From Bacteroides thetaiotaomicron VPI-5482 (GTDB lineage: Bacteria; Bacteroidota; Bacteroidia; Bacteroidales; Bacteroidaceae): 64,000 nt of DNA. Under the pieces are notes generated by a model that was given only the letters and a program-made list of their open reading frames with translations, ran no database searches and had not been told where the DNA came from. Position 1 is the stretch's first letter. Each line of letters begins with the position of its first letter. Made by a program: the position numbers and the translations under genes. Below are positions 9,362-17,357 of this stretch, in pieces. Location of the stretch: contig NC_004663.1 of assembly GCF_000011065.1 (NCBI RefSeq), positions 3,410,001-3,474,000 on the forward strand, written 5' to 3'.

Positions 9362-10531
9362 ATGAAAAAATTAATGTTTATGCTACTCCTTGCGGGTAGC
9401 ATACAGGCAATGTATGCCCAAAAGTTCTCCCCAAACACTCCTCTTTTCGAGGAACTGACAGACGTAAAAAAGAAAACGGATAAGTTCAACTTATACCTGA
9501 ATATGCAGGGGAGTTTTGACGCTCATTTCCAGAATGGATTTCAGGAAGGTGACTTCAATATGCACCAGCTCCGCATCGAAGCGAAAGGAAATATCAACAA
9601 CTGGCTTTCTTATCGTTACCGCCAGCGTCTCAACCGCTCGAACGACGGAAACAATATGATAGACAACCTCCCGACCTCCATCGACTGGGCAGGCATCGGT
9701 ATCAAGCTCAACGATAAGTTCAACCTGTTTGCCGGTAAACAAAGTGCCAACTATGGCGGCTTCGAGTTTGACCTCAACCCGATCGATGTCTATCAATATT
9801 GTGATATGATCGATTATATGAGTAACTTCCTGACCGGTCTGAATGCAAGTTATAACATTACTCCCGATCAGCAACTTAATCTGCAGATATTGAACAGCCG
9901 CAATAGCTCTTTCGACAACACTTACGGAATCACAGAGGATGCGGAGGGTAATCTCCCCGATCTGAAATCCGGAAAAATGCCGCTGGTCTATACCTTAAAC
10001 TGGATTGGCAATTTTAATAATGTATTTAAAACCCGCTGGTCGGCCTCTGTGATGAACGAAGCCAAAGATCATAATATGTATTATTATGCCGTAGGAAATG
10101 AACTGAATCTCGGAAAGTGGAACGCCTTCGTCGACTTCATGTACTCAAAAGAAGAGATTGACCGTAAAGGGATTATCACAAGCATCGTCGGTCGTCCGGG
10201 CGGACACAATGCGTTTGATACAGGTTATTTATCCGTAGTAGCCAAGTGTAACTATCGTTTTCTTCCGAAATGGAATGCCTTTGTGAAAGGAATGTATGAA
10301 ACGGCTTCTGTGACCAAAGCCTCCGAAGGAATAGAAAAAGGAAATTACCGCACCTCCTGGGGATATCTGGCAGGCATCGAATTTTATCCGATGGAAACTA
10401 ACCTGCATTTCTTCGTGACCTATGTAGGACGTTCTTATGACTTCACCTCCCGTGCCAAAGTGCTGGGACAAGAGAATTACAGTACCAACCGGATTTCGGT
10501 AGGATTCATCTGGCAGATGCCGGTCTTTTAA
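9362..10531 (+). CDS. Porin, phosphate-selective porin O/P-like
   Basis: This is a 389-residue outer-membrane protein with a signal peptide cleaved after MYA before QKFSP. Repeated amphipathic strands follow, including FNMHQLRIEAKGNINNWLSYRYRQRLNR, GIGIKLNDKFNLFAGKQ and a C-terminal NRISVGFIWQMPVF ending in phenylalanine, as barrels do. The pattern is that of the Porin_O_P family. Being third in the dcu-asparaginase operon, it probably admits asparagine, aspartate or dicarboxylates; that specificity is inferred from context only. Confidence 0.82.
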   Translation: MKKLMFMLLLAGSIQAMYAQKFSPNTPLFEELTDVKKKTDKFNLYLNMQGSFDAHFQNGFQEGDFNMHQLRIEAKGNINNWLSYRYRQRLNRSNDGNNMIDNLPTSIDWAGIGIKLNDKFNLFAGKQSANYGGFEFDLNPIDVYQYCDMIDYMSNFLTGLNASYNITPDQQLNLQILNSRNSSFDNTYGITEDAEGNLPDLKSGKMPLVYTLNWIGNFNNVFKTRWSASVMNEAKDHNMYYYAVGNELNLGKWNAFVDFMYSKEEIDRKGIITSIVGRPGGHNAFDTGYLSVVAKCNYRFLPKWNAFVKGMYETASVTKASEGIEKGNYRTSWGYLAGIEFYPMETNLHFFVTYVGRSYDFTSRAKVLGQENYSTNRISVGFIWQMPVF

Positions 10532-10546
10532 TATTGCATGAGAATA

Positions 10547-10587
10547 AAAAATACCCGATAGCTGTGTGAAAGTTATCGGGTATTTTT
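10547..10587. terminator. Bidirectional terminator
   Basis: A 14-bp stem (AAAAATACCCGATA with TATCGGGTATTTTT) has A-rich and T-rich ends on the two sides. It separates the porin operon (+) from the DUF2795 gene (-) and can serve both. Confidence 0.85.
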
Positions 10588-10611
10588 ATATGTTCGGTTT
10601 CTTTTTCTAAA

Positions 10612-10833
10612 TCAATACTCTTCCTCGTTAAAAAAGAAATCTTCTTTACTAGGATAATCCGGCCAAATATCTTCGATACTCTCATAGATTTCGCCTTCAT
10701 CTTCCATCTCTTGCAGATTCTCTATCACTTCAAGAGGAGCACCCGAACGCATAGCGTAATCAATCAATTCGTCCTTGGTTGCCGGCCAGGGAGCATCTTC
10801 CAGTTTCGATGCTAATTCCAATGTCCAATACAT
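10612..10833 (-). CDS. DUF2795 domain protein
   Basis: This is a 73-residue, very acidic, small helical protein (PATKDELIDYAMRSGAPLEVIENLQEMEDEGEIYESIEDIWPDYP). The 'cc-pathway' of a helix, a short turn and a second helix with APxEVIENL is typical of DUF2795, a common small Bacteroides protein of unknown function. The C-terminus DFFFNEEEY is conserved-looking. It lies 64 bases after the cobalamin adenosyltransferase on the same strand. Confidence 0.8.
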   Translation of the reverse strand: MYWTLELASKLEDAPWPATKDELIDYAMRSGAPLEVIENLQEMEDEGEIYESIEDIWPDYPSKEDFFFNEEEY

Positions 10834-10897
10834 AATCTTGAGTATTAAAAAGTGAATACTTATTTTCTATTTTTCGGCAAAAGTATAATAAAATCTA

Positions 10898-11461
10898 TCA
10901 TTTCCAACTATTATCCCAGAATATTTCACTATTTTGTTCATCAAAATTAATTTTTCGGGATAAAACAAACAAATAATCTGATAATCTGTTGACAAAAGCT
11001 AACACTTCAGGAGAAATTGTACAAGTTTCGGACAGAGTCAGAATGCGACGTTCGGCTCTCCGGCAAATCGTACGGCACACATGACAAACAGCCGCTCCAC
11101 GGCTGCCTCCGGGTATGATAAAGGCACAAAGTTCGGGCAACTGTTCGTCCAGCTTATCAATCTCGCGCTCGATGCGTTCCACATCTTCCGGAGTAAGGAT
11201 ACTGGCGGCTTTCAGTTGTGTTTTTTCCTGGTCTGTTGCCAAATGCGAACCGATAGAGAATAGCTTATGCTGTATACTCAGGATAAAATCCCGGTCTGCC
11301 TCATCCAGCAAATACGTATTCAGCCATCCCAGATGGGAATTAAGTTCGTCAATTGTTCCGTATGCTTCCAAACGAATATGGGTCTTCGGAACGCGGCTTC
11401 CGCCGACAAGACTGGTAGTTCCTTTGTCACCGGTCTTTGTATATACAAGGCTTTTTTTCAT
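10898..11461 (-). CDS. Cob(I)alamin adenosyltransferase, PduO type
   Basis: It transfers the adenosyl group of ATP to reduced cobalamin to form coenzyme B12. The N-terminal [20 protein letters not shown] motif binds the ATP triphosphate. [14 protein letters not shown] follows, and the conserved ARRAER-like [12 protein letters not shown] plus [17 protein letters not shown] close the active site. Length 187 is normal. Bacteroides cannot make B12 de novo but imports corrinoids, so a salvage role fits. It follows the methyltransferase-like gene by 51 bases and may be cotranscribed. Confidence 0.93.
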
Positions 11462-11512
11462 AAACGTCTATTTTTCATCATTACTATATATAAGATTAAC
11501 GTATAAAGGTGA

Positions 11513-12151
11513 TCAGAAGTTGACGATATAATGCTGTTTAATCTTTGTTGTATCAAAAAAAAGCAAGCCTGCATCATACAAGTCAAAAGTGATTCCCACC
11601 CGCTCATCATTCTGTAACTGTTTCCAAAGATTTTTCATTGCCTTTGAATAGCAGATCCCATGAACGACAAACAAACTATTCGGAGTAGTCCGACGGGAAC
11701 AGATGTTAAAAACTTCTTCCAGCAAAGCCGGATTCCGATAGTCATTCAGATACAGAAAGTCTACCGGAGTATCGGCATCCAGAAAGAGCTCTGATAAGTC
11801 AGAAGCAAAAAGATACCCGGCAGAAGGTTTGGCTGACTGTAAATATAAAGAGGCTGCCGAGGGCTGGCCTACTTCTATGATAGTGGCCGGTTGCACTTTA
11901 TTCACCAGGCGGAACAACAGACGGTTGATTCTTGGTATTCCTTTCTCCCATCTCTGTGTTGTGATCCGCTTTTTCTGTTCCACCTTCAGCAGGTCGTATG
12001 CATAATAAGGCATCTTCTCATAAATCACATCTGTGATCAGACTGAAAGCAAAAGGAGAGTGCACACCATATCCACAACGGTAGCGGAAACGGGAGAGCCG
12101 GATAAAAGGTCTTTTTAGGTAATACAGAAGATTCATAAACCAGTCTTTCAT
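11513..12151 (-). CDS. SAM-dependent methyltransferase-like protein
   Basis: This is a 212-residue cytoplasmic protein without signal peptide. The opening RCGYGVHSPFAFSLITDVIYE is one I recognise from a Bacteroidetes family annotated as class I SAM-dependent methyltransferase. A weak motif I-like segment (ATIIEVGQPSAAS) near residue 100 replaces the usual GxGxG, and VDFLYLNDYR stands where motif II would be. The degenerate glycine motif means catalytic activity is uncertain. It has its own -7 box (12169-12176). Confidence 0.6.
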   Translation of the reverse strand: MKDWFMNLLYYLKRPFIRLSRFRYRCGYGVHSPFAFSLITDVIYEKMPYYAYDLLKVEQKKRITTQRWEKGIPRINRLLFRLVNKVQPATIIEVGQPSAASLYLQSAKPSAGYLFASDLSELFLDADTPVDFLYLNDYRNPALLEEVFNICSRRTTPNSLFVVHGICYSKAMKNLWKQLQNDERVGITFDLYDAGLLFFDTTKIKQHYIVNF

Positions 12152-12168
12152 TTTTTTTGTTCGTGACG

Positions 12169-12176
12169 CAAAGATA
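12169..12176 (-). promoter_or_regulatory. Putative -7 box of the methyltransferase-like gene
   Basis: TATCTTTG on the minus strand matches TAnnTTTG, 17 bases before the ATG. No good -33 TTG is seen. Confidence 0.5.
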
Positions 12177-12190
12177 TATTATTTTATTGA

Positions 12191-12226
12191 AAAAAGGGCC
12201 GGCTCCCGCGATGGACCGACCCTTTT
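12191..12226 (-). terminator. Terminator of the TonB-like gene
   Basis: An 11-bp stem (AAAAGGGCCGG with CCGACCCTTTT, one mismatch), with a T-rich tail on the minus strand, lies 20 bases after the stop. Confidence 0.75.
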
Positions 12227-12245
12227 AATCATTTATTTCAAGTAA

Positions 12246-12929
12246 CTACTGCAGTCTGAATACTACAGGTACAGTATATTTTACTCGAACTTTCTTACCG
12301 TTCTGCACTCCGGGCTTCCACTTTGGCATTCCACTTATCACACGGATAGCTTCTTTATCCAGGTAAGCATCTACCCCTCGTACAACTGTCGGATTAGTAA
12401 TCGATCCGTCTTTGTCTACGACAAACTGAACAATTACACGTCCTTGTGAGCCCATCTCCTGAGACATTGTCGGATATTTGATATGAGTACTCAAATATTT
12501 CAGCAATTCAGCTGAACCACCGGGAAATTCGGGCATGACTTCTACACTTACGTGAATAACATCTTCCTCAACTTCTTTAGTTTCCACTACTGGCGGTACC
12601 CAAACAACCTTGTAAGGTTCATTCACATTGTCTGGTACTACTGAAACGTTATCCGTCACCTCTTCGGTATCATCTACTATTTCGAACAATTCTGTTACTT
12701 TAGTTTCCGGTGGAGGAGGCGGTTCCAGTTTCTCTTCAGGGAATGTGATTGGAACGAGCTCCGTTACAAAGATGGATTCATCATCAGATGATACTGCCGC
12801 AACTCTTACATCATGCTGTGTCCATTCGAACGATACGAACATGAAAGCAAGCGCAACAACCAAACCCATCAACAACCAAGAACCTCTTTGATTCTCAATT
12901 GCAGCCTTTTTTGATTTTTTGGCTTCCAT
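12246..12929 (-). CDS. TonB family energy-transducing protein
   Basis: This is a 227-residue inner-membrane-anchored protein. A single membrane segment (about residues 17-36, LLMGLVVALAFMFVSF) follows a short basic N-terminus. A proline-rich stretch (LEPPPPPETKV) and an acidic linker cross the periplasm. Residues about 135-227 form the TonB C-terminal domain (PEFPGGSAELLKYLSTHIKYP, GRVIVQFVVDKDGSI, KWKPGVQNGKKVRVKYTVPVVFRL). Such proteins carry energy from ExbBD to TonB-dependent receptors. No exbBD genes are nearby. It has its own terminator. Confidence 0.92.
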   Translation of the reverse strand: MEAKKSKKAAIENQRGSWLLMGLVVALAFMFVSFEWTQHDVRVAAVSSDDESIFVTELVPITFPEEKLEPPPPPETKVTELFEIVDDTEEVTDNVSVVPDNVNEPYKVVWVPPVVETKEVEEDVIHVSVEVMPEFPGGSAELLKYLSTHIKYPTMSQEMGSQGRVIVQFVVDKDGSITNPTVVRGVDAYLDKEAIRVISGMPKWKPGVQNGKKVRVKYTVPVVFRLQ

Positions 12930-13116
12930 AAAAAATGTGTTTAAGTAATTAATAATAGAAAATATATAGCATATATACTACTTTTCGTTTTCTGTCTTAA
13001 GCATTACTTAAAGTGCTCTCTAGCTGCAATAAATATAGTATTTTTATGAATAGGATGTAACTTTAGTTCTTGTTTATTTTATTCTTTTTCCTTCTTTTGG
13101 ATAAAATTTATGAATA

Positions 13117-13470
13117 TTATTCCAAATTATCCCAACAAGAAATACCATCACGTTTCAGTTTCAAAACTAAGTAACAAATTAGCAATCCTATTAGTTGGAA
13201 AGGAATAGACTCCATTGCAATAGATGCAAAAGAAGCTAGTATACAAGCGGTTAACAATATCCAAAAACCAATTCTCTTCCAAGCAAACAACAATAGCATT
13301 CCTACTACGACAACTATATTACCTATGCCACAGAAATAATAAACTAATAACTGTGAAGAATCAGTGCAGGCATAGGTACCCCATGCCCATTTAGGGAAAA
13401 AATTAATAACAGAACAAAGTAGATTTAAAATGATGATAAAAAAGAAACAAAAACATTTCGACGTTTAGGC
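13117..13470 (-). pseudogene. 3' part of a membrane protein gene cut off by the IS256-type insertion
   Basis: The minus frame is open from the IS border to a stop at 13117. It encodes several hydrophobic segments (FFFIIILNLLCSVINFF, LLVYYFCGIGNIVVVVGMLLLF, ILLTACILASFASIA, LIGLLICYLVLKL). The first internal ATG is only at 13299, yet clear membrane-protein sequence runs for about 55 codons before it, so the native start is lost. If the IS and one TTTAGGC copy are removed, the upstream remnant (14923-15258) runs into this region but in a different frame. One extra T in the T6 run at about 13438-13443 would join them. I read this as a gene broken both by insertion and by a one-base deletion. Function is unknown. 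Confidence 0.6.
13464..13470. repeat. Target-site duplication, left copy
   Basis: TTTAGGC lies immediately outside the left IS end and is repeated at 14938-14944 outside the right end. Seven bases are identical; IS256-family elements usually duplicate 8-9. Confidence 0.7.
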
Positions 13471-13560
13471 GGGAGTGTAATTTAAACTCTGTCTGGTTTC
13501 TATTTCTTTTAAATCACAACAAATATAATTTTTTCTTTTTGGATTTACAAATGCTTCTTA

Positions 13561-13637
13561 AGGTAGTTTTTGGATGTGTGCAAGGGCGGCGAAGAATGAG
13601 CCGTTTATATACCCTTGCTCACATCCGGGAACTACCT
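13561..13637. other. Long hairpin inside the IS, downstream of the transposase
   Basis: AGGTAGTT pairs with AACTACCT on the outside, and GGATGTGTGCAAGGG with CCCTTGCTCACATCC inside, giving a stem of about 23-25 bp with small interruptions and a roughly 20-base loop. It lies 38 bases after the transposase stop. It could end transcription or block read-through from the host operon. Confidence 0.6.
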
Positions 13638-13674
13638 TTTCTTTGCGTTTGAAAAGCAAAAAAGGGGAAATGGG

Positions 13675-14892
13675 TTATATCGCCAGAGGCATTCTCTCTC
13701 CAAACTTGATTCGTAGTTGCCCGGCAGTTAACGCCCAATTCTGGAGCGGTTGCGTCCATTTCTTGGAGATGTTCATCACAGCCAGGTAGATCAACTTCAT
13801 CAATGCCATGTCATTGGGAAAGACACCCTTGGTTTTGGTCACCTTTCGTACTTGACGGTGGAAGCCCTCGACGGCGTTAGTTGTGTAAATCAGTCTTCGG
13901 ATATGCTCATCATAAGCAAAATAGGCCGATAGATTATCCCAGTTTCGTCGCCATGATTCCAAGACAACAGGGTATTTTTTACCCCATTTATCTTGTAGTT
14001 TATCAAGGTTGAGCTCTGCTAAATCTTTATTAGGGGCTTGATAGACTGTTTTCAAATCTGCCATAAACTCTTTTTGATCTTTTGAGGCTATGTATTTCAA
14101 TGAATTGCGAATCTGATGTATGACGCAGTTCTGGATGATTACCTCAGGAAAAATAGTGCTGATTGCTTCAGCAAATCCCGTGAGATTGTCAATGCAAGCG
14201 ATCAGAACATCTTTCATGCCACGTGCTTTCAGGTCGGTCAAGACACTCAGCCAGAAATTAGCCCCTTCGCTTTCTGATACATACATGCCTATCAGTTCTT
14301 TATGGCCATCTTTATTGACTGCCAGAACATTATAGACAGCTCGACTTTCGGTACGACCACCATCCTTCACCTTGTAGTGCATTGCGTCAAGCCACACAAT
14401 GGTATACATTGATTCCAGGGGGCGGCTTTGCCACTCCTTCACCTTGGGAACTATGCGTTCAATAATCTCACTTAGGGTGTTGTGGGAGATCTCAACATCA
14501 TACATCTCCTCGATATGGGAGGAAATATCCCTAAGGCTCAAACCCATACCATACAGACTGATAATCTTGGAAGACATGTTGTCCGCAAGAATCGTCTCGC
14601 GCTTTTTAAGGATCTCAGGACTAAAGCTGCTGTGACGATCTTGAGGAGTCACGATATCAATCTCGCCGGCCATGGTTTTGACACGTTTGCTGCCACGACC
14701 ATTCCGCTTATTGCCTTTAAGACGCTCTGAATCATCAAGGTGGGAGGACATCTCGCCATCTAAAGCGGCCTCTAAAAACTCTTTTAGCAACGGACCAAAG
14801 GCTCCGTCTTTGCCCGTGAGCGATTCGCCACTACGCAGTTGAGATAACGCTTTGTCACGCATCTGCTGATACTCTTCACTGTTTCTATCCAT
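13675..14892 (-). CDS. IS256 (mutator-type) family transposase
   Basis: This is a 405-residue DDE transposase. The catalytic triad is visible as D in VWLDAMHYKVKDGG, D in LIACIDNLTGF and E in YTTNAVEGFHRQVRKVTK; the last stretch is the diagnostic IS256 signature. The N-terminal region (about 1-130) is the helical DNA-binding part. Length and motifs look intact, so the element may be active. It reads in the same direction as the disrupted operon. Confidence 0.95.
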   Translation of the reverse strand: MDRNSEEYQQMRDKALSQLRSGESLTGKDGAFGPLLKEFLEAALDGEMSSHLDDSERLKGNKRNGRGSKRVKTMAGEIDIVTPQDRHSSFSPEILKKRETILADNMSSKIISLYGMGLSLRDISSHIEEMYDVEISHNTLSEIIERIVPKVKEWQSRPLESMYTIVWLDAMHYKVKDGGRTESRAVYNVLAVNKDGHKELIGMYVSESEGANFWLSVLTDLKARGMKDVLIACIDNLTGFAEAISTIFPEVIIQNCVIHQIRNSLKYIASKDQKEFMADLKTVYQAPNKDLAELNLDKLQDKWGKKYPVVLESWRRNWDNLSAYFAYDEHIRRLIYTTNAVEGFHRQVRKVTKTKGVFPNDMALMKLIYLAVMNISKKWTQPLQNWALTAGQLRIKFGERMPLAI

Positions 14893-14922
14893 AATACAAA
14901 GATAATTGTTTGGGGACAGAGT

Positions 14923-15258
14923 TCAGATTACGCCCTCTTTAGGCATATATTTTGTTTCTTCACAGAAAAGATTCCTATGTGTCCGCTTATATCTTTCCAG
15001 ATCTCTATCAGCCAATATTTTCTCCTCTCTCATTTGTTGCTCAGCAATAGAATCAAGCCGTAGTTTATCTTCCGTTTGTATCCTCATTTCTTTTGACAAT
15101 TTATTCCAAAAGGAAAAAATATCAATAGAGTTTTTAAAGCAAAAATCTTCTACTGAAGCTGTGTCATCAAAATGACTTACCTCATCAAATAAAATTCTTG
15201 TTGTAGGATATTCTTTAATAATATCAACTACTTTGTCTTTGGGGCTAAATGTTTCCAT
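14923..15258 (-). pseudogene. 5' part of the gene disrupted by the IS
   Basis: Translation from the ATG at 15258 gives about 107 native residues, starting METFSPKDKVVDIIKEYP and rich in charged helix, before running four codons into the IS and stopping. The opening (xVxDIIKEYPxTRxxFDE, then a SVEDFC... IDIFSFWNKL segment) loosely resembles the small helical DUF1858/ScdA N-terminal fold, but without its cysteines; that likeness is a guess. The start lies 9 bases after the stop of the frameshifted lipoprotein gene, so it was probably the last gene of the long operon. Its 3' half is at 13117-13470. Confidence 0.6.
14938..14944. repeat. Target-site duplication, right copy
   Basis: TTTAGGC, identical to 13464-13470, directly outside the right IS end. 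Confidence 0.7.
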
Positions 15259-15267
15259 AAAAAAGTA

Positions 15268-16152
15268 TTAATCATAATCCTTAGGTAATAATACAAAATC
15301 ATAGAGAAATTGTCCATCAATATCATAATAAATATATTGGAAGCTAAAATTAGGATCCATACACTTAGTTATGAATTCTACATTATTCCTATATGCTTTT
15401 ATGTTTTCAATAGTGGATTCTTTCCTACTTCTCGCATTTTGCTAAGTTCTTCTTCTTTAAAATCACTTCTTCTCACATTCGAAATCTTATAAGAGTAAAT
15501 CAGACGATTCTCATTATCAGCTAAAATAATGTCTTGCGCATAGAGGTTATCATCAACTTTATCACCTTTGACAAGATCCTTAATCGAACTAAGGTATTGA
15601 CTAGCCTCTTCTCTAATGTTTGTATATTCTTTTTCTATATGGTCACATGTTTTTATTTCTAATGTATTCCACATTGAAAGAAACTCAGAACTATTTCCTT
15701 TTAACCATAGTTCAATAAATAAAAACGTAACATTATTTTCACAAAAAGCATACGCATTACCCTCGTAACATCTGCCATATAGATCGTTTTCGAATGAGAC
15801 CTTCATGACTTCTCTGCCTATAAAAGAAGATTCTTCAATTCCATTTTTGAACAAAGCTTTATTAAAAAGGGGAATTTTTGCTTTAATAACTTGTTGATCC
15901 AATAGTAAAGTAGGATTTATTTGTTGATTCATGCACATAACCATTGCCATCACATCTATTATGTCCTCCCTATTGGAATGTGATAATGATATAAGCTGTC
16001 CTTGAGGAACTGACTGGAAGTTGTTCTATCTCAAATTTCCAAGAATCAGGAATTCTAATACTAAAATAATCACATTCATAATTATGCAAGTTTTGGCATG
16101 AGATTAAAAATAATACCCCCGCCAATAGCATGAATTCAAGTTTCATTTTCAT
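15268..16152 (-). pseudogene. Lipoprotein gene with two frameshifts
   Basis: Three consecutive frame segments read as one protein of roughly 290 residues. Segment 1 (ATG near 16152) has a lipoprotein signal with lipobox LISC and ends at TAG 15970. Segment 2 is open from before 15970 without needing a start (SHSNREDIIDVMAMVM...) and ends at 15399. Segment 3 continues past that stop (ESTIENIKAYRNNVEFITKCMDPNF...) to TAA at 15268. A one-base gain at about 15982-15995 (ATCATTATC for ATCATATC) and a one-base loss at about 15421-15424 (GGAAAG for GGAAAAG) would explain both shifts. The family is not recognised. It sits in the secreted-protein tail of the kinase/FHA operon. Confidence 0.65.
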
Positions 16153-16218
16153 ATACATATTTTACTTCCAAATTATAATATAAAGTTTCTCAATAAAATA
16201 AGACATTTTCAGTCTTAA

Positions 16219-17235
16219 CTATTTGGTCTTTACAGAAATACTATATAAAGAATTATCTCTAAAAATTGAAACCGATTTATTTCCCTTCGGATTCCCCTTA
16301 TCAAAATCAAATGTAAACTCCAAAAGATTGTTATTAGAAATTGCCTTTATCTTTGCTTTCAGCACTTTACGTCCTTCAAACCCTATAATTTTAGGTTTTT
16401 CTAAAACATTTGGCTTTAAATCAGCTCTTTTTAATCGCAATAACCACGAATTATAAGGTAACTCCCATTCAAATTTAAAAGCTTTTATCCATTGTTGTGG
16501 CATAATAGTAGACCTCGTAATATACATATAATCAATAATAGCATCTCCATCAGTATCCTTAAAGATTACTCCTTCAATATTATATGTAATCCCTTGTTCA
16601 TCTATTGGATTTTGTCCTTAATTCCGCAACTCAATCGTCGTTGTTTTTCCCAAATACACACCCAAAACGGGAAAAAACACACTATCAAAATTCTTTCGTA
16701 TCGTACTTACAACCGGCTGAGATACTGACATGACCACAGGCTTTTTATCATCATAAAGCTTCTCAAAAACATCATTGGCTGATTCTAAAGCTTTTAGATT
16801 TGAATAAAATACTTGCATATATTCCTTCATGCTAGACACATATTGTTCTATTTGAAGAACAGCAGTATTTTCTTCACAATACATTTTTACACATTTATGA
16901 GTTGCATTAATTTCATTACAAATTTCCAACATTAATTCCTTTTTATAAGCATCTGGTCCCACTAAAGAAAATCCACGTCGACTAAATGTTATAAAAAACG
17001 GTTCCTCATCTGAAATAGTAATCCAGTGCAGCACTCCTTCTTTTTTAAAATAAATGACATTTGATCCATCCTTTTGATTGGAAAAGAATCCTTCTTCTTT
17101 CAAGAAATTAATCAATTCATTCTGAAAAACATTCTGTTTAGGAGTCAATTCTCCTCCTAAAGTCAGATCAACCGAACATAATAAAAAGATTATAATTATT
17201 ACTGTTCGACGGGCTGCGATATTTCCTATTTTCAT
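16219..17235 (-). pseudogene. Secreted-protein gene split by an in-frame stop, paralogue of the gene at 17358
   Basis: A 205-codon frame from 17235 starts with a hydrophobic signal segment (VIIIIFLLCSVDLTLG) and ends at TAA 16618-16620. The same frame continues without interruption for another 132 codons to a stop at 16219. Both halves match the neighbouring 316-residue protein: ELINFLKEEGFF with DIMLFLKEEGYM, FFPVLGVYLGKTT with LLPIYGIDFNTT, and beyond the stop PYNSWLLRLKR with SYNQWVEFLKS and KAKIKAI with KADFRAK. The stop therefore looks like a nonsense change (for example AAA or AAG to TAA) in a gene of about 338 codons. The function is unknown; export to the periplasm is likely. Confidence 0.7.
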
Positions 17236-17357
17236 AATTATTTCATTTCAAACACACCAAAATTTTATAAAATTATTTCTCTACATTTTATAAACAAGCA
17301 AACTACTTACCAGCACTAACTAACATAAAAAGACAATCATGATCATCAAAGTTATTA

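Larger units (their letters stand above)
13471..14937 (-). mobile_element. IS256-family insertion sequence, complete
   Basis: This 1467-bp element is bounded by imperfect inverted repeats. The left end GGGAGTGTAATTTAAACTCT and the right end, read inward, GAGGGCGTAATCTGAACTCT agree at 18 of the first 23 positions. Each is flanked by TTTAGGC. It contains one transposase gene (13675-14892) and a long hairpin at 13561-13637. The element is inserted in a gene at the tail of the kinase/FHA operon. The intact transposase and clear target duplication suggest a fairly recent insertion. Confidence 0.88.

Noticed and set aside
15268..17235. Programmed frameshifting or stop read-through in the tail genes
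   Set aside because: No slippery heptamer with a downstream structure is visible at the frame changes, and three adjacent genes are hit in different ways, which fits decay better.
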